Shown here: positions 18,062 through 27,124 of the stretch, piece by piece | Position numbering within the stretch: position 1 is the first letter of the stretch | How the letters are laid out: each line of letters opens with the position of its first letter | NCBI GenBank assembly: GCA_963849635.1 | Contig: CAWKIA010000024.1 | Coordinates: 186,001 to 250,000 of the forward strand | Length of the DNA stretch: 64,000 nt | Source of the DNA: CAVRUD01 sp963849635 | Lineage (GTDB): Bacteria > Chloroflexota > Chloroflexia > Thermomicrobiales > UBA6265 | Reading direction: 5' to 3' | Translations under genes and position numbers: made by a program | The notes under the pieces: generated by a model | The model's database searches: none | What the model saw: the letters and a program-made list of their open reading frames with translations, nothing else | Told to the model about the DNA's origin: nothing

Positions 18062-18767
18062 TCAGCTTCGCCGCCGGGGGCGCCGGCGCTGGTGTTGCGA
18101 TCGGACCACGCGTGGCCACCGCTCCGGCAGTGCGACCGGTAGGTCTCGGGGACGCGGGCCGTCGAGGCGGAAACGCACAACCACTAACCGCGAGATGAAG
18201 ATGACCCCGATCGCGACAAGGGCGACGGCGGTGGCGTCCAGCTCGGTCTCTCGCAGAGCAAAGTAGAGGGCACTGCCGAATGTGGCCAGGAGGGCGTAAA
18301 TGTCACGCTTGAAGATGACCGGGGTGGTGCCGGAGAGCAGGTCGCGCATGATGCCGCCGCCAACTCCGGTGATCGTTCCGAGAAGGACTGCGGTGATCGC
18401 CGGACAGGCCGGCCTGATCGGCCTTGTCGGCGCCGACCACAGAGTACAGGCCGAGCGCGGCGGCATCGAGGACAATGAGAAGTCCCTGAAACTGGTTGAG
18501 CGTGCCGGCGAAGAAGAATCCGAGTCCGGTGGCCGCCAGGACCGCGATGAGGTAGCGCTCGTCGCGCAGGGCGGCCGGGGCGCCCTGGCCGAGCAAGACA
18601 TCGCGGATGATGCCGCCGCCGAGGCCAGCGACCAACGCCAGGGCCGCGACCCCGCCGACATCGAACTCATGCCCCTTGGCGGCCAGGAGGGCGCCGCTAA
18701 GGGCGCTCACGAGCACGGCGGCGAGTTCGATCCAGTCCGGGATCGCGACATCGATCGTCCCCGGCAT
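18062..18767 (-). CDS. TRIC/UPF0126 cation channel family protein, frameshifted near 18404
   Basis: Bacterial trimeric intracellular cation channel relatives have two repeats of three helices. Repeat 1 (GLGGGIIRDVLLG) is read from ATG at 18767 and repeat 2 (GVGGGIMRDLLSG) in another frame after about 18404. Both glycine-rich channel motifs are intact, so one base-level error or a recent mutation separates them. The restored protein is about 230 residues with roughly seven membrane segments. It is divergent from the sugar-oxidation operon. The transported ion in bacteria is probably potassium, by family knowledge only. Confidence 0.82.
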
Positions 18768-18964
18768 CCTGCGCTCCCCCGCGATCGGTCATTGGCGTGG
18801 TCGTAGCCCGCGTGTCTCTTCCGCCAGAAGCATACGGGCGCGGCAAGCTTCTTGCCCCAGTTGCCGCCAGCTGGGCCCGGACCATTTGGGCGAACCTGGA
18901 CAAGCCAGGACGCACATACTCGGAATACTTGTTGTCGGCCGCTGATGGTCAGAATGGTGTCGTG

Positions 18965-19567
18965 ATGCCGCGTTACGCCGCTGGTACCGTTCGGGCACTT
19001 CTCAAGACCGATCACGTGTCGGACTCGACCCGGGCGGTGTTGCGCGCCCGTCTGGACCGGCTCCAAGTACGTGAACCTGAGTTCTTCACGGAGAACGAGT
19101 TTGCGGTCCTGCGCGCAGTCTGTGATCGCCTGATGCCTCAGCCGGATCGGACGCCACCGATTGACGTTGCGGGCGACATCGATCGGCGGTTGGCCACTGG
19201 CGCGACTGACGGCTGGAGGTATGACGTACTACCGGCCGACGGTGAGATGTACCGAGCACTTATCGGTGGGCTCGATGCCCTGGCGCGACAGCACGGTGTG
19301 AACGGATTCCCAGCTCTGGACATGAATACCCAGAACGAGGTCTTGGCCAGAATCCAACGTGGCGACGTGACGGGTGAGCCCTGGGATCGGATACCGGCCG
19401 TCAGGTGCTTTGAAGAGGTGCTGGCCGAGGTGGTGGAGATCTACTACGGTCATCCGCTGGCGCAGGAAGAGATCGGCTATGTCGGTATGGCTGACTTGCC
19501 AGCCTGGACGAAGGTCGGCCTGGATGAGCGCGACGAGCGTGAGCCACTTCCCCTAAGGACCCCATGA
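18965..19567 (+). CDS. Gluconate 2-dehydrogenase subunit 3-like protein
   Basis: The 200-residue protein matches the small subunit 3 family of membrane-bound gluconate/sorbitol dehydrogenases: FFTENEFAVLRAVCDRLMP, then VAGDIDRRL and the C-terminal YYGHPLAQEEIGY. In known complexes this subunit stabilises the flavin subunit and helps export it. ATG at 18965 (MPRYAAG) is chosen; the open frame upstream has no family signal. Its TGA overlaps the ATG of the GMC gene by four bases, showing translational coupling. I see no clear Tat signal on it. Confidence 0.83.
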   Translation: MPRYAAGTVRALLKTDHVSDSTRAVLRARLDRLQVREPEFFTENEFAVLRAVCDRLMPQPDRTPPIDVAGDIDRRLATGATDGWRYDVLPADGEMYRALIGGLDALARQHGVNGFPALDMNTQNEVLARIQRGDVTGEPWDRIPAVRCFEEVLAEVVEIYYGHPLAQEEIGYVGMADLPAWTKVGLDERDEREPLPLRTP

Positions 19568-21132
19568 GGCCAGGGAAGATGCGCACGTATTCGACAAGCG
19601 AGACGGTCGACGTGGTGGTTGTCGGAACGGGTGCGGGCGGGGCACCGGTCCTCGCTCGCCTCGCTCGGGCGGGGCTGTCGGTCGTCGCATTGGAAGCAGG
19701 GCGGGCCTGGAATGCCCCAGAGGAGTTCGCGACGGACGAGCGGGCCCAGCACGGGATCTTCTGGACCGACGAACGCCTCAGTGCGGGCGAACACCCGCTC
19801 CCGTTCGGGCGAAACAACAGCGGCTGCGGTGTCGGTGGGGGGACACTCCACTTCACGGCGTATGTCCCGCGACCGCCGGCGGCGGATTTTCGATTGCGCA
19901 GCGATTTTGGAGTTGGCGAGGACTGGCCGATCGATCCGGCCGAACTTCGCCCGTACTTCGATGAGGTCGAACGCTTCCTGGGCGTTTCCGGCCCGTCACC
20001 TTATCCCTGGGACCCGGCCAGGACGCCGTACCCGCTACCGCCGCTGCCACGAAATGGTCCGGCGCAGCTGATGGAGCGCGGTTGCGCCGCACTCGGAGTT
20101 CGCACCGCACCAGCCGCGAACGCCGCACTGTCAGCGCCGTACTTTCAGGAGGGACTGGGGTGGCGGCTGGCCTGTACAAACCGAGGGTTTTGCCAGGCGG
20201 GCTGCTCGATTGGAGCGAAGGGCAGTGCCGACGTCACCTGGCTGCCGTTTGCAGTGCGTCATGGGGCGGAAATTAGGCCGGAATCGTTTGCGGTTGGCTT
20301 TGATCAGGATTCGAACGGGCGAATCTCGGCGGTCCGTTATCTCGCACAGGGCCGTGAATGGCGACAGCGGTGTCGGGCGGTGGTGCTCGCCGCCGGAGCC
20401 ATCGAGACGCCGCGAATGCTCTTGCTCACCGGGTTGGCCAATGGCAGCGGCCAAGTTGGGCGCAACTTCATGGCCCATGTCGGCATGCAAGTCTGGGGCA
20501 CGTTCTCGGAGATGGTGCGGCCGAACAAGGGTATCCCGGGCGGGTTGATCTCAGAGGATATGCACCGGCCAAAGGACGCCACCTTTGCCGGCGGGTACGT
20601 GCTTCAGAGTATCGGCATCATGCCGGTAACCTACGCTGGACAATTGGCGCGGGGTCGAGGACTGTGGGGACCGGCGCTGCGCGCGGCGATGCAGGGGTAC
20701 AACAACGCGGCGGGCATCAACATCCTGGGCGAGTGCCTGCCATCGCCTGAGAACTTTCTGGAATTGTCGAACGAACTGGACGCTCGCGGTCTGCCAAAGC
20801 CACGCGTCTGGTTCTCGGCAGGCCCAAATGAGCGGGCGATGGAGGCGCATGCTGAGACACTCATGCGAGCGATCTGGTCCGCGGCGGGTGGCACCGATCT
20901 TTGGTCGTTCCCCCGATACGCCCATACCATCGGCACCTGCCGAATGGGCAGCGACCTGAAGACGTCGGTGGTCGATCCCGACGGTTGCAGTCACGAGATC
21001 GGCAACCTCTGGATCTCGGACAACTCGACGTTCCCGAGTGCCCTGGGCGTCAACCCGACATTGACGATCATGGCCCTTGCCCTCCGCACCGCCGACCGGT
21101 TCCTCGCCCGTCTCAATCGTCAGGAGGCGTAG
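19564..21132 (+). CDS. GMC-family FAD-dependent oxidoreductase
   Basis: The 522-residue flavoprotein has an N-terminal FAD-binding Rossmann motif (VVVVGTGAGGAPVLARL), the GMC signature region around GGGTLHFTAYVPRP, and the C-terminal catalytic/FAD block (HTIGTCRMG, then VNPTLTIMALALRTAD). With subunit 3 encoded just upstream it should oxidise a sugar, sugar acid or alcohol. The cytochrome c subunit found in the classical three-subunit enzyme is not in the neighbourhood, so the electron acceptor is open. Two Gfo/Idh/MocA genes follow. ATG at 19564 overlaps the previous stop; ATG at 19579 is an alternative. Confidence 0.9.
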   Translation: MRPGKMRTYSTSETVDVVVVGTGAGGAPVLARLARAGLSVVALEAGRAWNAPEEFATDERAQHGIFWTDERLSAGEHPLPFGRNNSGCGVGGGTLHFTAYVPRPPAADFRLRSDFGVGEDWPIDPAELRPYFDEVERFLGVSGPSPYPWDPARTPYPLPPLPRNGPAQLMERGCAALGVRTAPAANAALSAPYFQEGLGWRLACTNRGFCQAGCSIGAKGSADVTWLPFAVRHGAEIRPESFAVGFDQDSNGRISAVRYLAQGREWRQRCRAVVLAAGAIETPRMLLLTGLANGSGQVGRNFMAHVGMQVWGTFSEMVRPNKGIPGGLISEDMHRPKDATFAGGYVLQSIGIMPVTYAGQLARGRGLWGPALRAAMQGYNNAAGINILGECLPSPENFLELSNELDARGLPKPRVWFSAGPNERAMEAHAETLMRAIWSAAGGTDLWSFPRYAHTIGTCRMGSDLKTSVVDPDGCSHEIGNLWISDNSTFPSALGVNPTLTIMALALRTADRFLARLNRQEA

Positions 21133-21226
21133 ATCCGGAGGCTTCGGTATAGTGCCGGGCCAGTCAGGGCGATCTGGACCAGCGACTGAAGGGCGTGACG
21201 ATGGGTGTGATCGAAGGGTGGCGACC

Positions 21227-22265
21227 ATGATCCGGGTGGCGGTGATCGGGGCGGGCGGCATGGGGGCCGTCCACATCCGTGTGCTGGCGGCGATGGAGGA
21301 TGTCCAGATCACCTGGATCGCCGATCAGCATCTGGAGCGGGCAAGGGCCGAAGCGGACGCCGTCGGGGCGCGGGCGACGACCGACAACCTGGAGGCGATC
21401 GGGGCGACGGATGTCGACGCGGTCATCGTGGCAACGCCGACGCCGTTTCACCGACCAGTCGTCGAGCAGGCAGCCGCGCACGGGAAGCACGTCTTCTGCG
21501 AGAAGCCGATCGCGCGGACGGTCGAGGACGCGGCGGCGATGATCGCAGCCTGCGACGCCGCCGGGGTCCGGCTCATGGTCGGGCACGTCGTCCGCTTCTT
21601 CCCGGAGTACGCCCGGGCCCGAGAGGTGCTCGACGCGGGCACACTGGGCACGATCGGCACCGTGCGCACCTCTCGCTTGAGCTTCAGCCCGCAGGGCACT
21701 CGGGCATGGTTCAACGACCTGGAGCAGAGCGGCGGGATGGTGGTCGATCTGATGATCCACGAACTCGACACGCTGCGCTGGTGGTTCGGCGATGTCGAGA
21801 GGATCTACGCCAAGGGCCTCTCTTTCACCCCGTACCAACCGACACGCGACTACGCGCTGGCCACCCTGCGGTTTGCGAGTGGCGTCATCGGCCACGTCGA
21901 GGCGTCGTGGGCACATTCGGGGTTTCGAACCTTGTTCGAGATCTTCGGGGAGCACGGTACGCTGAGGCACGACAGCGAGGCATCGACCTCGATCCGGCTG
22001 GAGCGCTCGAACTGGGTGGATCTGGCTCCAGGGATGGGGCCGCGGGCGCCGGTGTCGTATCGTGGGCATTCCGGCGATCGGCCGTACGCGGCCGAGTTGC
22101 GCCACTTCTTCGACTGCATCGAGAATGGGATGCCGTTTCTCACCGAAGGGGTCGACGGGTTGCGCGCTCTCGAGGCTCTCACTGGCAACCCTGGAGTCGA
22201 TCCGCACCGGCCAGCCGGTGACGCTCGGCACGCCAAACGGGCGGAGAACGGAGCAGGCACGATGA
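21227..22265 (+). CDS. Gfo/Idh/MocA oxidoreductase 1, frameshifted near 22181
   Basis: The N-terminal NAD(P)-binding motif is AVIGAGGMGAVH, and the family EKP motif is CEKPIARTVEDA. Such enzymes oxidise or reduce sugars and cyclitols. As read, an extra A at about 22181 sends the frame through into the next gene, making an apparent 690-residue double protein. Removing it gives ALLATLESIRTGQPV, a normal C-terminus, and a TGA at 22263-22265 that overlaps the ATG of the next gene. I therefore annotate two separate coupled genes. GAAGGGTGG precedes ATG 21227. Confidence 0.87.
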
Positions 22266-23296
22266 CGGTGCGATTGGGAATGCTCGGGTATGCCCACGTC
22301 CACGCGCCTGGTTTTGCCCGGATCGCCGGCCGGTTGCCTGGTGCAGAGCTCGTCGCTATTGCCGAGGCGGATGCCACGTTGCGCGCGACCGCCGCGGCAC
22401 ACACCGGCGTCGTCACTGTCGCCGATCCCGCGACCCTTCTGGCGAGGAGCGACATCGACGCGGTGATCGTGATGTCGGCAACGGCGGAGCATGTGTCGTT
22501 GATCGAGGCGGCGGCGGCCGCCGGCAAACACGTCCTCTGCGAAAAGCCGCTGGCGACGACGTATGCCGATGGCGTGGTGATAGTTGAGACCTGTCGCCGG
22601 CACGGCGTCAAGCTGCAAACGGCCTTCCCGATGCGGTATAGCCCTGCGTCGATCGCGCTGCGCCGGGTGGTGCGCTCGGGCGAGTTAGGCGAACCTCTCA
22701 TGGTCAAGGCGACCAACATCGGCCAGTACCCGGGCGGGTGGTTCGGCGATCCAATTCTGGCCGGGGGCGGGGCGGTGATGGACCACGTGGTGCATGTCGC
22801 CGACATGCTGCGTTGGATCTTCAACGCGGAGATCACCGAGGTTTACGCCGAGGTCGATACGCGGCTGCACCCGGGTTTGGCCGTCGACGATGTTGCGATC
22901 CTGACGATGACGCTCGACAACGGGGTCATTGCCACGCTCGATCCAAGCTGGGCCCGCCCGAAGTCGTGGCCGACCTGGGGTGGGCTGACCATCGACGTGA
23001 TCGGCAGCGAGCAGGTGGCCTCGCTTGACGCGTTCCGCGAGAACATCGAACTGTTCGACGACCGAGCGGACGGGCACAACTACCGGCTGCTTCCCTGGGG
23101 GATCGACAGCAACATGGCTCTGGTCCAGGCCTTTGTTGACGCCATCGTCAGCGATACAACACCGCCGATCACAGGTGAAGATGGGCTGGCGGCAACGGCG
23201 GTTGCGCTTGCTGCCTATGAGTCGGCAAGAAGGGCGGAGGCGGTGCGGGTTCCAGAGGTGCTGATGGTGTCGGGTAGCGCCGGAGTTGCCCCCTAA
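22262..23296 (+). CDS. Gfo/Idh/MocA oxidoreductase 2
   Basis: This 344-residue protein is intact. It has a modified N-terminal motif (MLGYAHVHAPGFARI in place of the usual G-x-G-x-x-G), the EKP motif CEKPLATTYADG, and a catalytic-domain GGGAVMDHVVH region where the family has its conserved His. The variant N-terminus is seen in other trehalose/inositol-type members, so the cofactor cannot be fixed. It is coupled to gene 1 by an ATGA overlap and ends the sugar-oxidation operon before a hairpin terminator. Confidence 0.88.
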   Translation: MTVRLGMLGYAHVHAPGFARIAGRLPGAELVAIAEADATLRATAAAHTGVVTVADPATLLARSDIDAVIVMSATAEHVSLIEAAAAAGKHVLCEKPLATTYADGVVIVETCRRHGVKLQTAFPMRYSPASIALRRVVRSGELGEPLMVKATNIGQYPGGWFGDPILAGGGAVMDHVVHVADMLRWIFNAEITEVYAEVDTRLHPGLAVDDVAILTMTLDNGVIATLDPSWARPKSWPTWGGLTIDVIGSEQVASLDAFRENIELFDDRADGHNYRLLPWGIDSNMALVQAFVDAIVSDTTPPITGEDGLAATAVALAAYESARRAEAVRVPEVLMVSGSAGVAP

Positions 23297-23303
23297 CCCC
23301 CAG

Positions 23304-23336
23304 CCCCCTTCCCCCGCTGCGGCAAGGGGAAGGGGG
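23304..23336 (+). terminator. Hairpin terminator after the Gfo/Idh/MocA pair
   Basis: CCCCCTTCCCC (23304-23314) pairs exactly with GGGGAAGGGGG (23326-23336) across an 11-base loop, eight bases after the stop codon. It also faces the end of the SH3b gene. Confidence 0.65.
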
Positions 23337-23358
23337 GAGACGCCCGGTGTGGCAGGGG

Positions 23359-24598
23359 CTACGGGGTCAGGAGATCCGCGATGACCCAGCCCGTCGTGCC
23401 GTTGTAGGAGATGGCGGCGTAGCCGTTTTCGTAGCCGTCGTAGGTCAGGGTGACCGTGGTTCCGGCGGGGATGAGGACGATCACCTCGGCGTCGTCGCGG
23501 GGTTCAGTCAGCAGGTTCACGTCTGCCAATGTGGTCCGGGGTTCGTCGTCTGATGCGTCGCCGGCGGAGACGGAGGACGTGTCGGATGAGGTGGTTGTCT
23601 CTCCGGTGATCTCGGCGGCGATCTCGGCCGGGGCGATCACCTCGGTTGAGAGCCAGCCCTCGACGCCGTCGACGGTAACAGGGACGAAGCCGTTGCTCGC
23701 CTCACCGATGGCGGTGGCGTAGGTGCCGAACGGCACAACCTGGACGACCGGTTCGTCCTCTCCGGGCCCCTCGCGCAGATTGGAGTCGATCACCGTAATG
23801 AGATCGGGCGCGGGCGCGGTTGTCGAGGTGGTGGCTGTGTCCGATGACGTTTCGGCGCTTTCGGGAGTTGCTTCCTCGTCCGGGTCGACAAACTCGATGT
23901 ATTCGGCCACTGCCCAACCGAGGTCTCCCTCGAAGTAGACGCGATTCCAATCATCGCCATCGTCATCAGTTTGCAGATCCACCACGCGGACTTCACTGCC
24001 CTCTGGCATCTCCTGAATCACATCGTCGTCGGTGCTTGGGCCCTCGCGGAGGTTTAGCTCGCCGGTGGTCACTGCCAGGTTGTCTTCTTGGTCTTCGTGC
24101 ACGAGGAAGGGGATATAGGCCCAGCCGGCATCCTCCTCGTAGTTCACAGGCAGGTAGTCGTTGACGGCCTTGCCATCCCCGGCGATCGTGACGATTGAGT
24201 CCTGAGGCATCATCTGGATGACGTCGGCTCCGACCTCGGCCTCTTCGCGAAGGTTGAGGTCTTCAACCACGATCATGCGGTCTCCCGGAGAGACTGCGAA
24301 TGGGGATTGGTCTTCGTCCGAGTCCTCGGCGCCGGAGTCATCTTCGGCGGCATCGGTGTCGCCGCCGCTGTCCGCGTCGTCCGCGGAGTCCGAGTCCGCC
24401 TCGGCGGTGGCGTCGCCATCGTCGTCCTGGGATTGCGCGGAGTCATCCGCTGCGTCCTCAGCGGCCGGGGTCGGCGTCGTGTCGGTTTCGACGATCTGAT
24501 CGCCGGCATCCTGGGCCGCGATAAACCGCGGCTGGCTGGCCCCGAGCAAGGAGCGCCAGGCAGACGGCAATCACGGCCGTCACGCGTCGATGATGCAT
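23359..24598 (-). CDS. Secreted protein with four SH3b domains, frameshifted near 24547
   Basis: ATG at 24598, with a GGGGGG ribosome site, starts a signal peptide (HHRRVTAVIAVCLALL). One extra base at about 24547 then shifts into the long frame (GASQPRFIAAQDAG). The mature protein opens with about 80 residues rich in Asp, Ser, Ala and Glu, followed by four bacterial SH3 domains, each marked by an N-L-R/T-E-x-P-type repeat (LNLREEAE, LNLREGPS, SNLREGPG, VNLLTEPR) and a late GW. Acidic/Thr-Ser linkers separate them. SH3b domains bind cell-wall or surface ligands. No enzymatic domain is present. Confidence 0.83.
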
Positions 24599-24929
24599 GG
24601 TGGGTCCCCCCTTGTCGTCACTGTGCCCAACTCGTTGGCGGGCGGTGTCCTCCCTGCGGTTGCCTGGTCGGCAAATCCGCATTGACACGTCGGGCGCGCC
24701 GCGAGTCGCGCGCACAGTGGGCCTGCCGATCGGTCCCTCCACCTAGGCAGAATCCCAAGAAGCAACTGCTTCTTGCCCACGAGTCTATCCTGCCCCTACA
24801 AGTTCCATGCCGCGCTCGTGTGGGGAGAGGCCCGGGTAGAATGGCGATTCCGGGTTCGCCCGCGGCCGGATATCGCGGCGTTACTGCTCGGGATGAGGCG
24901 GATTCATCCACTCTGGAAGCGAGGCAAGC
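24599..24929. other. Intergenic region with a short hairpin
   Basis: This 331-base divergent region lies between the SH3b gene and the aldehyde dehydrogenase gene. It contains AAGAAGCA-AC-TGCTTCTT at 24757-24774 (8-bp arms) and the CCCCTACAAG tail that recurs in other intergenic palindromes (near 24794). I see no gene here. Confidence 0.6.
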
Positions 24930-26405
24930 GTGACAGCGACGACGACCTACGGGAACTACATTGGCGGCGAGTGGCGCCCCGCGGCCACTGGTAAGACCTT
25001 CGAAAATCGCAGCCCTGCCAACACCGATGATCTGATTGGGCACTTCGCGGCCAGCGGGGCCGAGGATGTCGACGCGGCCGTGACCGCCGCCGCCGAGGCG
25101 GCCGACGGCTGGCGGCGGACATCCCCGATCGCCCGGGCGAACATCCTGTTCAAGGCGGCCGAGATCCTGGCCAGCCGGACCGAGTCGATCGGGCGCGAAC
25201 TGACCCGGGAAGAGGGCAAGACGCTCAAGGAGGGCATCGGCGAGACGGGCCGCGCCGTCCAGATCCTGCGCTACTTCGCCGGGGAGGCGCAGCAGCCGCA
25301 CTGGCGAGCACTACCCCTCGGCCAACCCACACACGCTGCTCTACACCTCGCGGGATCCGCTGGGGGTCGTCGCGCTCGATCACCCCCTGGAACTTCCCGA
25401 TCGCGATTCCGGCCTGGAAAACCGCACCCGGCCCTGGCCTTCGGCAACACGGTCGTGTTCAAGCCCGCCAGCTACACCCCGCTCTGCGCCGTCCGCCTGA
25501 CCGAGGCGCTGGCCGACGCGGGACTGCCGGCGGGCGTGCTCAACCTCGTCACCGGCAGCGCCGGCGCGGTGGGCGATCCGCTGGTCAAGGACGAGCGGGT
25601 GGTCGGCGATCTCGTTCACTGGCTCGAATCAGGTCGGGAGCCGAATTGCGCATGCTGGCGGCCCAGCGCGGTGCGAAGCTCCAACTGGAACTGGGCGGCA
25701 AAAACCCGGCGATCGTGCTGGCGGACGCCGATATCGAGCACGCTCTGACCCACGTCGTCAACGGGGCGATGATGAGCACCGGCCAGAAGTGCACGGCCAC
25801 CAGCCGGGCGATCGTCGATCGCAAGCGTGGCGGATGCCTTCACGGACAAGCTCGTCAGCCGGATCGGCGCACTGACGGTCGGGGACCCGCTCCAGTCGGA
25901 CACCCAGATCGGCCCGCTCATCTCCGAGGAGGCGGCCGAACGGGTCGCTGGCGAGGTCAGCGCCGCCAAGGACGCGGGTGTGAGCCTGCTGACGGGCGGT
26001 GGCCGCCTGCGCGAGAACGGCACCAGCAAGGGCCACTTCGTGGCGCCGGCCCTCTTCGCCGGGGTGACATCCGGACTCGCGCCTGGGCCAGGAAGAGCTG
26101 TTCGGGCCGGTGCTGGGCGTGATCCCGGTCGATGAGCTGCGACGAGGCGATGGCGGTCGCCAATAGCGTCCGCTTCGGCCTGTCGGCGTCGCTGTTTACC
26201 CGAGATCTGGGCAAGGCGCTCGCCTTCGCCCGCGAGATCCAGGCCGGCATCGTTCACGTCAACAGCGAAACGGCCGGCGCCGAGCCGCAGGTGCCGTTCG
26301 GCGGGATGAAGGGCAGTTCAGTCCTACTCCCGCGAGCAAGGCAAGGCGGCCAGGGAGTTCTTCACCCAGGTGAAGACGGTCTACATGGATCCGCCGCCGA
26401 TGTAG
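24930..26405 (+). CDS. Aldehyde dehydrogenase, disrupted by nine apparent single-base insertions
   Basis: The protein restored by skipping single bases is a full-length NAD(P)-dependent aldehyde dehydrogenase of about 488 residues, resembling 2-oxoglutarate-semialdehyde (2,5-dioxovalerate) dehydrogenases. Landmarks include ITPWNFPIAIPAWK, ISFTGSN, the catalytic Glu in LELGGKNP, the catalytic Cys in STGQKCTATS and EELFGPVL. Breaks lie near 25299, 25378, 25438, 25608, 25636, 25826, 26073, 26140 and 26321, each an apparent extra base. Between breaks every segment is conserved and no in-frame stop is needed to explain it. It is either a sequence-quality problem or a very young pseudogene. ATG could be displaced slightly; GTG at 24930 is used. 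Confidence 0.7.
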
Positions 26406-26527
26406 AGACGTGAGACGTGAGACATGAGACGTGAGTGGCCAGTGAATTGCTAGAGGTCGTGGGAACATAGGCATGGGCGGCGAGAACGCTTTCGTTCTCA
26501 CTCGTCTCACGTCTCACCGTCTCACGA
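26406..26527. repeat. GAGACGTGA-type inverted repeat
   Basis: Repeats of GTGAGAC/ATGAGAC units at 26406-26435 face complementary GTCTCAC units at 26502-26525. A separate perfect 7-bp hairpin (GAGAACG-CTTT-CGTTCTC, 26482-26499) sits inside. The whole spacer could fold as a long stem between the aldehyde dehydrogenase and osmC. It may act as a terminator or be a mobile intergenic repeat. Confidence 0.65.
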
Positions 26528-26540
26528 CTGGAGGAATCAG

Positions 26541-26992
26541 ATGGCACGGGGGCAATCGAGCGCTCGGCGACTGCTGTTTGGAAGGGTGATCTTCTGGGTG
26601 GCAGCGGCATGTTCTACAGCGCAAGTGGGGCGCTCAGGGACCAGATGGTGACGTGGGCGGCTCGGACGGAGTCGTCCGATGGGAAGACAAGCCCGGAGGA
26701 ACTGGTTGCCGCCGCCCATGCGACCTGCTACTCGATGGCTTTTTCCCACTACCTGTCGACGAACTTCACGGCGCCAGATCACCTCGAAGTGACCTCAACG
26801 GTCGGTCTAGGCCCGAAGGAAGGCGGTGGGGTGCAGGTGAACTACTCCCACCTGACAGTGCGCGGGAAGGTGCGAGGCTTCGACCAGGACGGCTTCCAGA
26901 AGGCTGCGACAGAAGCGGAGAAGGGTTGCCCGATCTCGAACCTGCTCCGCAACGGCGCTGAGATTACGGTCGAAGCGACGCTGGAAGGGTAA
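26541..26992 (+). CDS. OsmC-family peroxiredoxin, one base missing in a G run
   Basis: The protein has the two OsmC catalytic cysteines, in ATCYSMAFSH and in KGCPISNLL, plus GKTSPEELVAAAH, the family signature. OsmC proteins reduce organic hydroperoxides with these cysteines. ATG at 26541 has GGAGG upstream, but the GGGGG run at 26548-26552 must gain one G for the start to read into the body (MARGAIERSATAVWKGDLL). Without it the only in-frame start would be ATG 26609, which cuts off the first strand. The restored length is about 150 residues. Confidence 0.85.
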
Positions 26993-27007
26993 TCTCTGCT
27001 CCGTGGA

Positions 27008-27093
27008 CGCCAGGTTGAAACCTGGCGCTGAACTTACGAAGTCCCTCCGGGACTGGAGTCGGGGCGGGCAAGGTGCCGGACCTTGCCCGCCCC
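27008..27093. repeat. GGTTGAAACC-type intergenic palindrome cluster
   Basis: Three hairpins stand in a row. CGCCAGGTT-GA-AACCTGGCG is at 27008-27027, GTCCC-TCC-GGGAC at 27041-27053, and a 14-bp stem GGGGCGGGCAAGGT with its reverse complement at 27061-27093. A related array is at 40006-40136. Confidence 0.8.
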
Positions 27094-27124
27094 GGCGTTT
27101 ACCGTGTACCTGAGGAGCGGGGCC

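Noticed and set aside
21077..23296. A single double-length Gfo/Idh/MocA fusion protein
   Set aside because: Removing one base near 22181 gives two normal genes with an ATGA overlap, a far more ordinary arrangement.
24930..26405. Programmed +1 frameshifting in the aldehyde dehydrogenase
   Set aside because: Nine events in one gene, without a common slippery sequence, is not credible as programmed recoding.
27008..27093. tRNA or small RNA gene in the hairpin array
   Set aside because: The hairpins are perfect palindromes without cloverleaf features, and a similar modular array recurs elsewhere.
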